A model generated the notes under the pieces. The model was not told where the DNA came from, made no database searches, and was given only the letters and a program-made list of their open reading frames with translations. Made by a program: the position numbers and the translations under genes. From assembly GCF_018991925.1 (NCBI RefSeq), contig NW_024724368.1:6846303-6910302 (forward strand): a stretch of 64,000 bases of DNA, written 5' to 3'. Positions 9,145-21,163 of the stretch are shown piece by piece; positions within the stretch are counted from its first letter, which is position 1, and the number at the start of each line of letters is the position of its first letter. The DNA is from Homarus americanus (taxonomy: Eukaryota > Arthropoda > Malacostraca > Decapoda > Nephropidae).

Positions 9145-12100
9145 CTATAGTACGTAATATAATAATGGAGGCGAAGGTGAACTGAACCCCACCCACACAA
9201 GCTTCATGACAGAGTGTTGTAAACCAAAAAAAAGTTCAGCTGCCCGATTTACAACTTGAGAAAAGAAACGACCCACATTTTAGAAGGTTAGAAGTGAATA
9301 GTCATCCCCCAACGACCTCTATATGAAGAAGCTTGATAGAAAGTGAAGTTTCGTAGGTATGAGAAATTCAAGCTTATAGAATCTTATAGGTTAACCTTAA
9401 GCTTGATCTGTGGGTTAGACTGACCTACTTATAGTCTCAGTTGGAGTATTAATTAGCAGTTATAGACCTAAGTGTCACGCCTCAGTGTCTTATACCTCGA
9501 GAGAGAGAAAATGCTTAAGAGCGAAATTTTTCCACGATGGACGGAGGTGTGGTGAATAAGATCCCAGGTCTCTCATCTCTCAGAATTCATTGAATTAGAG
9601 TATTTTGTAGCTAAATTCTCATTACCGGTGAAAAACTTATTAAAAATAGTGGTAGAAATCTGAATGAAAAGGACCCACTTGATTTAAACTTCGGATGATG
9701 TAAATAGAATGTTCACTTTAACATCAATGCGATACTTCCCTGCTATTCTCTCCACAATAACTGAGAAACCATTATCACAGTATCTTCACTATAGTCAAAA
9801 CACTGTTATACGCTCTGAAAAACAATATCTTCCCAGCACCCGATTTTAATTAATATCGGTAAATAACTAATCTACTAACAATTTATACATTAGAATTAAT
9901 TTACCGCCACAATCAATTCTGTTAAGTACAGTACTGCGGTCCTCAGACTCATTTAGTTTAAAATCGTTGAAACACGACGAACTCTCTTCAAGGGAAGATG
10001 TTGTTTAATAATACGGGCGGTCGACTCGCCATATAACTCTACGTAGACTACACACCATAATGAAGTATCACCTAGTTGTTAGGAATCACTTTCAAGTCCA
10101 TCACCCCCTAAGACAGCATCTGACAACAGCTTCAACTTAACTGGTTACTGTAATAAGCCATAAAATATCCAGTCAGGTGAGGGAGTTATCAAGACTAGGT
10201 TTTTTTTTTGACATGTAACACCCCCTCCATCCCCCTCACCCCAGCTCCTCACACACACGAACATTTTGCAGGTTATTCCCTTGTTTACCTCCCACCTACC
10301 TCATTACCTCTCCTCACTCCCCCTCACTTACCGATATCTCTCATCTTACACCACCACTTAACGTCATGCTTCCCTCCATTACCCTGACGTCACTAATAAC
10401 TTCAGCGCCTTGAATTAAGATGTCGATAAAAATTGTGTGTTTATCATGATGTCTTTTGTTTCATATATAAAGCTGGACTTGGTTAAGGCTACGTCCTCTC
10501 CTTATCGATTTCTCCATCAGCATCAGGATCTTTAGGTCTATGTGCTTGTATCTCTCTGCTTAACTGTATGTACATATATACGAGAATATATTAACGTACA
10601 CTCACTGCCTATACACATGTAATTAATATTCTGAAGTATTGGTTTTTAGCTAAACACATTTGCATATCCTTTGTCAATAATCATTAATTGTCAAGGGAAA
10701 TTATTCTCTCACGAGTTAAAATTATTCCATTAATAATTAGGATCCCATTTCCGTTTCTCCTGTACACAATGCCTTACCTTTCTCTCCCCATTAAGCCACA
10801 TCCTCATTATTCCTCCCCATCACATGACGAAAACGCTTGCCATGTATTTAAATTGCGCCTGGAGGAGTGAGTGGTCGTGTGGCATCAAGAAAAATACTTA
10901 CCACCAATGACTTGCACGAGTTGATGTATATTTGAAAATATTTTGTTTGATTACGAGTTGGCCACACATACCCGTGTTGTTTGTTCACAGGATGATGATG
11001 CACATTCACCTAACATAATTTTTCATATTTCCATTCTCATTTTAATTCTTCCTGTACAATATTTTTTTTCCACCCACAATGAGCCGAGTTATTCACAGAA
11101 CGCACATAAACATTCTCGTTTCAGAATTTCACTTTTTTTTTTTGGCGTTGTGTCTGTGTAACTGAAAATATCACCAGGGTACGTTCTCCCAAGTAGTAAA
11201 GAAAAAATCCTGTTATGAATTTGTATTATAATGTTAAGGCGAGTCACAGTTGTAAATCTCCATCACTGTCATACGCAAGAAAAGATATGCTTGGCTATAG
11301 CAATTAAAACACCCATCAACTTCTCTGTTCACCATATAAACATTATCTGCAAGTATACGAAACAGTAGAGTTAAGCGCTTATTCCACAAGTCCATCTTAA
11401 AATACACACTACTACGACTTACTACAACTTACTACTACTATTAATACTACTTACTACTACTACTACTACAAATCTTCACATATAAACATTAACCATCAAC
11501 TCCCCATAACTCTTCCACCACTGAAGGTCTTAGTAGCAACCAATTAACGTATACAAACGCGGTCACCTGATCCGGCTATCATTTTTCTCCTCTGCTCAGG
11601 TTCTCCATGTCCTTCAGTAACGCAAAAGAGACAACAACAACAGCGGCGGCGGCAAAATTTACGGCAAGACTTACGAAACAGACAGCGTTTATGACCGTCA
11701 CGCCCTGCCTCAATCACCTTCTCCCTCCCTCCTTCCCTCAGTGACTAGGCGCTTTTCCCTACGACCTTGTTATCTATTCTTGTCTCGTGCGTTCTGCTGT
11801 GCCTCCGAGACTGGGTTTTCCTTCTCCATCACTCACTCCCTCCCTCCCCCCCAACATATAATTGGTAACCTCATGCTTGCTTGCCTCCCATTTCTCCCAG
11901 CTACGCTCACTCCCCTCACCCCCTCCCGCTCACCTACTTCACGGAGCTCCAAAGACGGATAGGATCATTACCTGGGGAAGATTAATCGAGGGTACGAGTC
12001 GCCCAATGACTCTTACACACGTGATTAGCCTCCAGTCAATGTTTATTTTACCTGATGATTCAACACCCTAACGCCACCTACAGGGGTTCAGGTTAGGTTA

Positions 12101-12356
12101 GTGTAATTATTCTTTCGGTGAAATAAGATGGGGTTAAATCTTCACGTGATCCATGTTTTTTTTTGTTTTTTTTTAACCTTTTCTCTGTTTACCTGTGGGT
12201 TATTTTGCTTTCTCGCTCTGAATCTCTTCACATACACACAACAACAACAAAATCCCAACAATTACAAAAAAACGGACAAACAATATACGTGAGAAAAAAA
12301 CACACCGATAAAAAACACAAACACAGTTACATCAGAACACAATTGCACTACCCAAA

Positions 12357-12394
<38 letters not shown>

Positions 12395-12559
12395 TCTCTC
12401 TCGGACAAACAACTTTTTTTTTATAGTCCATCCTTCCTCCCTCAATCCTTCATCCTTCCATCCTTCCCCCCTCCCTCCTCCACCTTTCCTCTCTCACTCC
12501 TCCATCTTTACTTTCACATGTGTGTCCTCGTGGAGTGGGCCAGCCTCACCTTCAGGCCC

Positions 12560-12590
<31 letters not shown>

Positions 12591-13269
12591 ACAAAACATC
12601 AACAATAATACGCATTCTGCTTGCATGCCCTCCCGCTATCTCCCTCCTTCCCTCCCCCGCTCCCTCCCTCCTTCCTTCCCTTCCCCGCTCCCTCCCTCCC
12701 TTCACTAAACCCGTTTCACTGGTGCTGCCAAGTCGTAAAACACCTTTCATCCAGTGGTCTTTCTTTCCTTTCACCAGTCCTCAGTGTATCTATTTTTTGT
12801 GACAGGTAGCATGACAAACTTTCTTTTTATTGATGCATGAACAATTGAACATAGCGTCACATGAGCATAGACAAGAATGAGAAATACTAAACAAGAGTCG
12901 TGACACAGAACATGTAGTATATTAATATAGTAGCATAGAAACAAGCGTAAGGTAGGTCCATCTTTGAGGGTGGGGGTGGGTGATGGGGGGGATGGGGGTG
13001 GGGGGTGTAGGTGAGGGTAGGTGGGGGGATGAACCACAGGAGCCAACTTCCAGAAATTCCTCGTCCCTAACACTTTTGAGATGCATGTGCATTTCCAAGC
13101 CAAATTTCAGCTTTAATCGAAAGTTAATATGAAACAGAAGGTAAACATAATACGATAACTAGAAAATAAATAAACAAATAAATAAAATCAGGAGAGGAAT
13201 AGTATCTGATGAAGTAAAATAACTGTGGAGTAAACGATATGGTTGTGATAGATGATCAAACCTGGAGGT

Positions 13270-13329
<60 letters not shown>

Positions 13330-16300
13330 GACCGCTGGACATTATGACACACAATTCCTTAGATTAATGTCGAAATAAATACCAAGATTCTCACCCCAGC
13401 GAAAGACGACAACAATGATATACCATAAGAGTGGAAGGTTCCTTGTAGATACTGTAGGATGTGGTGTATGGCTCGGGGTGATGATGCTGAGAAAGGATTG
13501 CAAGATTTCTCACGTGTATAAAAAGTGGGAAAATCAAATATGTAGTTGCTTCAAGACTGTGTGGCGTGATCGACGTTTGCCCTTGTTTGTATTGGACGAT
13601 CGACAAAGGAGAATGATGATAATTAGTCTTATTTCACCAAAAGATTAACCACCCTAACTTTAAACTAAACCATCCTAACCTAACCTCATAACCTAACCTA
13701 ACAACCCTAGGTATCGTTAGAACGTTTAATCATCAGGTGAAATAAGCAAGTGAGGATACACATACATAAAGGCAGAACCGTATACCAAGAGTGTTTGGTG
13801 AGGAGACTTATAACTTGTAACTCCTGTGGACTAACCAATCATGAGGCTAACGAGACCACACTAACAATCGGGGTACAATTATGTCTTTGTATCGAGTAAA
13901 GAAACACAGATGCGATGTAGGTTAGTGTAGGTCGGTGGAGAAAGGGATGGATGAGATGTGGGATTTGAGAACAGTATATGAATAGATGATTAATGTTGGA
14001 GATGATCTGGTGAAAACGGCATTGACAAAGACGAGTTGGTAGAAATGAATACAAGGTAGCGTCTTAATACAACTTCTCTTCACCCACATAGGAGAGGCTT
14101 CAAGATACGACTAAACAAGACAAATTAGGATTTCAGATCGTTTACGAAATAAATTATCCATGGGAGGGGTGATAAAAGCCATTTGGGAAGAGAACGGATA
14201 AAACTACTGACGAGGATTTATGATAATAATTGAAGGTGGGAGGGAGAGACATGCCCCAAAAAATAAGATATTGGTCGAGTGAGGAATTAAGTTATTGAGG
14301 TCTCGAGATGTGTTGATGATATACAGTAGTCGTGTGCTGAATACCGGAGTGGATGAGTACGGTAAGAGATGAGCCTAAACTTGTTTGGTTACTTACTTGT
14401 GAGGAAAACAAACACGCGTGGATAATAGAACGGCAATTCTCAGTCTTACTTTCGTACATCTGTTCACCTATATTGAATTATTTTTTTTAAATGTATATCT
14501 AATCCTGCCAGATACATATGGTAACTGAGGAAAGTTTACACCAATAAATAATATATACATTAAATAGCACCCCCTGTTGAATGCATAAAAATAGTAGTAA
14601 TAGAAGACCTGTAAGGGACTGACCACATAATAGAACAAGGCAGCGTAAATCTATACACGTCGATCGATAAATATCTCGCTACGTCAACAACAAGTATGCT
14701 CGAGTGAATAAGTACAATGCCTTATCATGCACCTGTAGCCTAAGCCATAAGTAGTCGCCTGTGTTATGAGTAGTTCCACTCCTGTGTCTTGCCTTCTAAT
14801 CTAATCTAACCTAACCTAACCTAACCTAACCTAACCTAACCTAACCTAACCTAACCTAACCTAACCTAATCTAACCTAACCAAACCTAACCTAACCTAAC
14901 CTAACCTTAAAATTAACATAACATTTAGAATAAAGTGAATTAAAACACAAGAGCGAGGGATTGTAACCTTAACGTTTTGAAGATGGAAAAAAGGTTTAAA
15001 CCATCATCCTCAACGAGTTAATTCATCGTCATCAAAGGGTTAAACCATCATCCTCAAATTAATAAACCATGGTCCTTAAAGGGAAAACTTAGCCATCAAA
15101 GGGTTAGCATATATAAGGGTTAATGTTACATAATGTTGTGAGTACTGGGAAATGTGAAGGAAGTTCTATTACACAAAGCTTTCATCTCAGTCCCTGGGTT
15201 ATCCGTTTGCAGATTGAACTGGAACTCTCTATTCTATGTGCCCACTGACGACTTCGTGTACTGCAAGGTGCCCAAGTGTGGCTCCTCCACCTGGGTTTTC
15301 AACCTCCTGAAGCTGGCTAACGCACCGCAGGACCAGATCAGCTCGGATATTGGCCTACACCGTCTGCTGAGGGATTATTACCCCAAGTAAGTAACACAGT
15401 TGTCCTTTTACCCGTCACTCACACACCGACTGTAATGAACGGTAAGTGAGGGATATCCACGACAGCTATGATCCCACAATGGAAGTCTGCAATTCTTATT
15501 TAACCAGTTTTATTAATATTGCGAGTATTTAGTTACAACAATTATCAACACATCTGACACCCACCGAGGCTTTACGGTGGAAATGTTTTTATTTGTTTAC
15601 GATTTTTATATCAAGTTAATTTAGTTTTGTCTCTTCATCTGTACTTATGAGTAATATATGTTTACAACAGCTGTAAATTGTGATGTGAGAAACTCGGTGT
15701 AAACCTCACGTTACTCTTATATCTGTTGTCCCATCCCAGCATACACCCACAACACTACCTGGTGCTGGCGGCTGGCTTTATATTTACCGAGGTTTACATC
15801 CCATTATGTCTTCACTCAGATCGGCTACCAGCAAGATGAAGCAAGCGTTCAAGAACAGTTTCAAGTTCCTGGTGGTTCGTCATCCGTTTGAAAGAATAAT
15901 CTCCGCCTACAGGGACAAGCTGGAAGACTACCAGAGGGACCTCATGTTCAGGTGAGTCTCTGGCTGTGCTCGTTAACAAACTTTTCAATGGTGTCACTTC
16001 TGGTCGCTAGTGTGGAATATTATTTACGAAATTATATGAAATTTTATTAACTCGCCGTCTGACCGTTACTCGATCTTAATGGCGTCTAAGTAAAGCTGAA
16101 CGTTTAAGTTGAACCCTTTGAGGACGATAGTTTTATCCCCCGAGGAGTGCAGCTTAAATCGTCCTTAAAGTTAAAGCTGAAACTTTCGTTCTCAAAGGAT
16201 TTGGTTACTATTGTAAGAAGTTACCTTCACCCTCTATTCTTAAGAAACATATCAATACAATTATTCAGTCCGTAAAAGAAATCTCAATATAATTATTGAT

Positions 16301-18202
16301 CTCTTAAAAAAAATTCATCAAAAAAAAAAACATTGGTTGGCACTGTACATGTAGACAACAATACTGACGCTAGCATGGTGGGTGGGTGGCATGCTTCACA
16401 GGGACGGCTATTACTACACCATGTACGGCAAGAACATCGTGCGAGTATACCGGGACGACAGCGACCGTTCCCTGGCTAACAAGACGGAGCCCACTTGGAG
16501 AGAATTCGTCAGGTATCTTATCAACTCACCCTCATCCAAGTTCGACGACCACTGGAGGCCAATTTACGCCCTCTGCTCTCCCTGCGTCATGAAGTTCAAC
16601 GTCATTGCCAAGATGGAGACTTTCAGTGAGGTGAGTGGCGGGGTTTGTTCTCATGTGTTTTTCTTAAGGTTTAATACGGATAATTCTCTACCATCTTTGA
16701 AACAGAATTAAACATGAAAATTTGATGGTCTTTCTTCAGGAACAACCGCTATATTCATTGTAAATTCATCGTCCTGACATACTGAAACCCACCAATGTAT
16801 ATGAACCCACCTAAGCTATATGAACCCACCTAAGCTATATCAACTACAAAAGGTAAAGACCATCCCTAGTTTCCTCAGTATGTTGACAGTCACCCAAGGA
16901 AACCAATGATACACTCGTCTCAATTTGTTAAAAAATAATATTTATTCCCCTCAAAATATTATTGAATTATGGAAGAAATTCTTACATTTTTTGTCCTAAA
17001 TTTAAACCTACATCAGCATTGAATAAAAAAAAATATATAAAAAATTACTTCCATATTCCTCTCACACAATGAAGATCCTCGGGTAACTACAGACCAATTT
17101 GCATACCGCCTTATTACAGGTGCTTAAGCCATAGTATACCTTGACATGGAAATTGTTTTTTTCAATACCTGTCATCACCAAACCCGTCATTGTTAAGTCT
17201 CAATTGTTACTTTGGTTTTATTTAATTTTACATATGTGAAAGTGTATTAAAAAAACACGGGGATTATTTGGCCCCAGTGTTGTAGGATGGGAGAGGTGAG
17301 TCGACTATAATATTACACAAAGTTTCTCTTCCTAGTTGAGTTCCCAGCTGCAGTGTGTTCTAGGGAGGGAGGCGATGGTTTCTAACGCAATTGTTTTTTT
17401 TTCTATTTTTCTAACTAGATTTTTTCTTTTCCTAACTCAATTTTTATCTTTTCTAACTCAACTTGATAAATTTTCTATCAGTTTTTCTATTTTCTAACTA
17501 TCTTTTTTTTTCTAACTCACTTTATTTTATTTTCTAACTCAATTTTGTTTATATTATTTCCCCTTAAATAATCTAATAGTGTCTCTCAAACACTCCCTTA
17601 AAACCTCTTACCACGGACGCAAAAATATACCCCCCGAGTTCTGATATTTACACATTCAAATATTACCATCAAAAGTTACCAATGGTTTACCAGAACTAAA
17701 CACACGTGGGTATTGTTTACATCATTACTTACGGAAGGAGGCGGTATAGTGTAGAAAACTTTGATATTGCTGTAGAATGTAGATATAATAATAAGTCAAT
17801 ACTGTATACATAAGTGATGCCTCCTAAATGATGCTCCTGTAGAGTATAATAACAAGGAAATATTACTAAGTGCCATCCTCTAAATTAATTGCTTTGAAAA
17901 TTTGGCAAAACAAACCACTGGGAAAATTCCGTGTATGCAGGAGGTTGGGCAGCGTACTCAAGATACAAACCTATCTATAATTGCCTCCACTATACACAAG
18001 GTAAACATACAGGGGGCCACACAAAACAGGTCCTTGGTAGGTAAAGTGCGTTTAGTCTGCGGCTTCACTTCGCCAAGCTACGCAACCCGAGAGAGAAACT
18101 ACGCGCAGGCCCCTTGACACCTTGCTCATCTACCTGACCTGTTCTGCCCAGCGCCTCTTCTCGATTACCCTCTCTCTTAATATTACTTTTACGCGCGCGC
18201 GC

Positions 18203-18252
<50 letters not shown>

Positions 18253-19204
18253 AACTTTATTTACTTCATTCCCACTCAAGACTCTGCTCCTCTTCCTCCT
18301 ATATTCGTCTTCATTTCCCTCAAGACACTAAACATCAGAAGATAGGCCAGCGTCTCCCTCCCCCCCTCCCTCCCTCCCTTTGTAGTTGGGTCACCGCTTT
18401 GCCTCGTTCCTGGGCCATCATCCCTTTCTCCTCCTCGGCGCTGTGCATTCCTTGACAAACATCTCTTCTTAACCTATTCGAGGAGGTATTCTATTTACCA
18501 TTACGAACAGAGAAAGTCACATCAGAACTGCCAGTACTTGAAGGAAAGTTAAATCAGATGTACTAGGTATTTAGGATGTTTTTTTTTACGCTCTATATCA
18601 CCTGGCGGACACAATTCTAACTACAGCTCCTCCGTCACGGTAGCTAACAGTGATGCCCAGTGTATTTCATTACATCATTAACCGATGAGTTAGAGAAACC
18701 TTACTATTTACCAAGATAATAACGTCATGGTACCGGATCAATAACGACGTGGAGCTAAGAGAGGAAATCCTATTGTTAGTTACAGGTGTTTCAACCTTAC
18801 TGCTAGGATGATATTATAGTGTAACGTTAACCAATTGGAACTTTACAAGGGCTTTTTTCAGTTCATTATTTTCACACACGAATAATTATGAGTTTCAGTC
18901 AAGCATCACGAGGTTTGTTATGTCAATTCATCATTAAACGAACAGTAGAACAAAAAGGGGAAAAGATAAAAGATGATGAAACAATGACTAACATGATGAT
19001 TGATAATTACAATGGCTGATGTATCGGATGACTCCCCCACCACTCAATAAACAACAGACAAGAATCACACTAAGAAATATTTTTGGAAATTATCAAAAGA
19101 ACTAAAAGCATTGGAGTATTCAGGCAATATTCCAGATGTTCAAGATATATATATATATTTTTTTTTTATTTATAATGCGCGCGCGCGCACGCACACGCAC
19201 GCGC

Positions 19205-19236
<32 letters not shown>

Positions 19237-20315
19237 TAATTTTAAACCAGAATCAGTAAACCCAAACACTAATTCATATAACCTCTGCCCGCTATTCCAC
19301 CACGGTCCATCGTCGCTCTTGCCCTCCTGACGCCGCTGGCCAGGACTCCCAGTATATCATCAAACAGCTGGGGTTGGAGGACAGCCTACAAGTAGAGTGG
19401 ATACACAGGACATCGAACACCAAGACCTCAGACATAGCCAGCACCTATTTCTCTCAGCTCACAGCCAACCAGGTGAGTCAAGGTGGTGTTGTGAGTTGTT
19501 ACAGCTTGAAGGAGTAGAGGGCGTATTAAGTAGTAAAGTAAAGAGTGATTATAAGTAATGTAGTTGTAAAGAGGTATGTTGTGGCAGTAGTGGTAAGAAG
19601 TAGTAGTAGTTGTAGTATTCGTAGTAGTAGAAATGGAGGTAGTAAGTAGTAGTAGAAAGTAGTATGAGTGGTATCAAATATTGGTTCCCCTCAGGGGAAC
19701 GAGAGCTTCGTCCCCAAAGCCGACAACAGCTGCAGATATTGACTATGAGGCTACAGTTACTGAATGCCGCATAGATCTGCGGCTCAACTAATTCAACACA
19801 GATAGGATAGCTACTTATGTATTAGGATATTTAATATTAAGGTAATAAAATGGCGGCGAAGGTGTGGCTATTGGGGGAGGCTGGAGGCCACTTAAAAAAA
19901 AAGTAAAAAGTAGTAGTACAAAAATTTAGTAGTTGTAGTAATAAGGAAGTTGTATAGTAAACAAAAGCTAAGCATCCCGTAGTAGTAGCAGTAGTAGCGA
20001 TGACTATAGTAATAAAACTAATTGTATTACATTACTTAATAACAGTAGACAGGATCAGCATCACAATCAGATAAAGGTTTAACATTCTTCTCTGTGTTGG
20101 TGCTGATGACTCTGGCGCACACTTGGACTTTCACTACCCTTTACTGCCCAGATATGGCGGTGATGGGGGTAGGTAAGTATCACTCACTCTCAAGCCCCAC
20201 TCAACAAAATCAATATTCCTCCTCACAGGTAGACCAGCTGTATCAAAAGTACCGACTGGACTTCGAGCTCTTTGGTTACGACTATGAGGATTACAGAAAG
20301 ATGGCAGCTGAGTGA
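8937..20315 (+). CDS. Carbohydrate sulfotransferase (CHST11-like), six exons, 5' incomplete
   Basis: Joined exons 8937-9094, 15213-15386, 15820-15951, 16402-16630, 19344-19472 and 20229-20315 encode 302 residues and a TGA stop. Every intron is GT-AG and the phases are 2, 2, 2, 0, 0. The protein has the 5'-phosphosulfate loop KVPKCGSSTW (71-80), the 3'-phosphate motif VVRHPFERIISAYRDKL (129-145), the DDHW...CSPC block of the HNK-1/chondroitin family (exon 4), and the family's C-terminal RLDFELFGYDY. These enzymes move sulfate from PAPS to a sugar hydroxyl, such as GalNAc 4-O of chondroitin, in the Golgi lumen. Vertebrate CHST11 is about 350 residues. The missing part is the cytosolic tail, membrane anchor and some stem, presumably in an exon upstream that I could not identify. 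The acceptor sugar cannot be told from sequence. Intron 1 is 6.1 kb. Confidence 0.93.
9102..9143. repeat. (GT)n microsatellite in sulfotransferase intron 1
   Basis: GT run of about 42 bp beginning eight bases after the donor of exon A. Confidence 0.95.
9144..11405. other. AT-rich intron 1 sequence, nothing recognised
   Basis: Frequent stops in all frames. No splice-bounded exon with family similarity, RNA gene or transposon was seen. Confidence 0.5.
11406..11470. repeat. (TAC)n tract, reverse complement of the TAG/GTA repeat
   Basis: Degenerate then clean ACT/TAC units. This is the same microsatellite as the retrotransposon flanks, read on the other strand, and it has no insertion. It may be an unoccupied target. 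Confidence 0.8.
12018..12152. mobile_element. Foldback MITE, copy A (degraded)
   Basis: Arms such as TTTATTTTACCTGATGATTC on the left and CGGTGAAATAAGATGGGGT on the right are inverted relatives. The outer tips CACGTGAT and ATCACGTG invert as well. A short CCTAA/TTAGG-rich core lies between them. It is assigned to the family by comparison with the cleaner copies at 21164 and 27641. Confidence 0.6.
12359..12391. repeat. (CA)n microsatellite
   Basis: Uninterrupted CA run of about 33 bp. Confidence 0.95.
12420..12712. repeat. Pyrimidine-rich tract with (CT)n and TCCCTCC clusters
   Basis: Mostly C/T on the + strand, including (CT)10 near 12563 and repeated CCCTCCCTCC strings at 12640-12712. Several open frames across it are compositional. 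Confidence 0.75.
13270..13327. repeat. (AC)n microsatellite
   Basis: Uninterrupted AC run of about 58 bp inside intron 1. Confidence 0.97.
13623..13750. mobile_element. Foldback MITE, copy B
   Basis: The left inner arm CTTATTTCACCAAAAGATTA inverts to the right arm TAATCATCAGGTGAAATAAG. Between them are CCTAACC pentamers and the core GGTATCGTTAGAACG, which resembles GGTAGCGTTAGGGTG of other copies. The outermost arm segments are eroded. Confidence 0.7.
14796..14906. repeat. Interstitial arthropod-type telomeric repeat (CCTAA)n
   Basis: About 21 copies of CCTAA (TTAGG on the other strand) with three or four single-base variants. TTAGG is the ancestral arthropod telomere unit. The array lies inside sulfotransferase intron 1, so it is interstitial and not a chromosome end. 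Confidence 0.92.
14990..15110. repeat. Degenerate 22-mer repeat (AAACCATCATCCTCAA type)
   Basis: AAACCATCATCCTCAA occurs twice and relatives of TCATCAAAGGGTTA three times. The same motif recurs inverted in intron 3 (16108-16205). Confidence 0.6.
15213..15386 (+). CDS. Sulfotransferase exon B (PAPS 5'-phosphosulfate loop)
   Basis: Acceptor CCGTTTGCAG and a perfect donor GTAAGT. It encodes FVYCKVPKCGSSTWVFNLLK, the P-loop-like PAPS site, and ends with two bases of a split Lys codon. Confidence 0.95.
15820..15951 (+). CDS. Sulfotransferase exon C (3'-phosphate binding motif)
   Basis: Acceptor CTTCACTCAG and donor GTGAGT. It contains FLVVRHPFERIISAYRDK, with the Arg and Ser that contact the 3'-phosphate of PAPS in this family. 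Confidence 0.95.
16108..16205. repeat. Short inverted repeat in intron 3
   Basis: CCCTTTGAGGACGATAGTTT on the left inverts to AAACTTTCGTTCTCAAAGGAT on the right with a few mismatches, enclosing about 55 bp. The arms belong to the same 22-mer family as the repeats at 14990-15110. Confidence 0.6.
16402..16630 (+). CDS. Sulfotransferase exon D (catalytic domain core)
   Basis: Acceptor GCTTCACAG and donor GTGAGTGG. It encodes PTWREFVRYLIN and the conserved block DDHWRPIYALCSPCVMKFNV, with the paired Cys, and ends in phase 0 after Glu. Confidence 0.95.
17395..17545. repeat. Degenerate T-rich tandem repeat
   Basis: The motif TTTTCTAACTCA recurs six to seven times with irregular spacing in intron 4. 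Confidence 0.65.
18190..18251. repeat. Compound (CG)n(TG)n microsatellite
   Basis: A CG run grades into TG. Alternating purine-pyrimidine throughout, so it is a candidate Z-DNA former. Confidence 0.92.
19174..19237. repeat. Compound (CG)n(CA)n microsatellite
   Basis: GC alternation passes through mixed CGCA units to a CA run. It ends about 107 bp before sulfotransferase exon E. Confidence 0.92.
19344..19472 (+). CDS. Sulfotransferase exon E
   Basis: Acceptor GCTGGCCAG and donor GTGAGTCA. The exon is exactly 43 codons (DSQYIIKQLGL ... TANQ), phase 0 on both sides, and covers the region after the Cys-x-x-Cys block. Confidence 0.92.
19689..19893 (+). mobile_element. Severely 5'-truncated RLE retrotransposon, copy 3
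   Basis: The sequence matches copy 1 from CCTCAGGGGAAC (copy 1 about 4202) to the 3' end. It carries the last ORF codons, the TAA and the whole 3' UTR, followed by A-rich sequence. It lies in sulfotransferase intron 5, in the same strand sense as the gene. TAG/GTA-rich sequence lies on both sides (about 19590-19670 and 19908-20000). Confidence 0.95.
20229..20315 (+). CDS. Sulfotransferase terminal exon F
   Basis: Acceptor CCTCCTCACAG. It encodes the family C-terminus VDQLYQKYRLDFELFGYDYE and a TGA stop at 20313-20315. The final exon is cleanly separated from the truncated retrotransposon about 340 bp upstream. Confidence 0.94.
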   Translation, partial: VDQLYQKYRLDFELFGYDYEDYRKMAAE

Positions 20316-21071
20316 TCTTCTCCAGCATGACCACAGAGTACAGCCAACATCTACGGAATGCCATCTCCTCACGACACTATCATTGCTATTATACAACAGG
20401 TAGAAATTATATACAAAAAATCAAAATGAGGGCATGCTGTACGTGTGATATTTCTGACAACTGCCGCTGGTGGTGAATGTGTTAGTTAGTTAAGCCCGAG
20501 CCGCTGGTGGGGGTACTTATCACAGTCGGCACATGATGGCGCAAAAACAACGACCAATTCAATGCTCAGTACTATCATAATGTTTATAATAGGAGGAAAT
20601 AAGTCATACAACGTTCAAATTCAAGTTCATGACAAAAAAATATTACGTAACAGACAGGTGTGTGAACTTAAGATATGAATTCCTAGCTATAAGTTCTAAA
20701 AAATCTGGGTTATTAGCTGTTTTAGGTTTAGAGCGTCCAGTGCATGTGGATAATGGTAACAGCTAAAGAGGTAGAGAGAGTTCTCAGCATCAGAATTAAA
20801 CAGTGACATACATACAAGTGTAAACCGACTGAAACAGAGGGTACCATCACCACCTAATATCATAACTAAGGTTTAACATTCACACTTGCAAGTCACCGGA
20901 AATCAGTGACTTATTCATAGTTCCTGTCTGGTGTATCAGCATTTAAGGGGTTGTCAAGACTACCATATAATACAGTATTGTTAATGGAGAAACTTGCTCA
21001 CGACGAAATTAGACTAAACACCATTAGAAACGCTTTACCAATGGCGTGTGAGTGTGTGTGTGTGTGTGTAA

Positions 21072-21119
21072 AATAAAATGCTGCATGAAGGATGATATTC
21101 TATAATCAAAAGAAATAAA
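21072..21119 (+). promoter_or_regulatory. Candidate polyadenylation signals for the sulfotransferase gene
   Basis: AATAAA occurs at 21072 and at 21114, about 0.8 kb after the stop codon. These are the nearest clean hexamers I saw downstream. Hexamers are common in AT-rich DNA, so this is only a suggestion. Confidence 0.3.
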
Positions 21120-21163
21120 GGTGCCACATTGCCTTTACTTTCCTACAATACAGTCAATGATTA

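Noticed and set aside
11600..11750. Possible extra sulfotransferase exon after a CTGCTCAG acceptor
   Set aside because: The frame gives poly-Thr/Ala and a stop with no family similarity. Exons A and B already join in phase without it.
12771..13103. 110-codon proline-rich frame on the minus strand
   Set aside because: It crosses a GGGGTGGG simple tract, has no motif and sits inside an intron.
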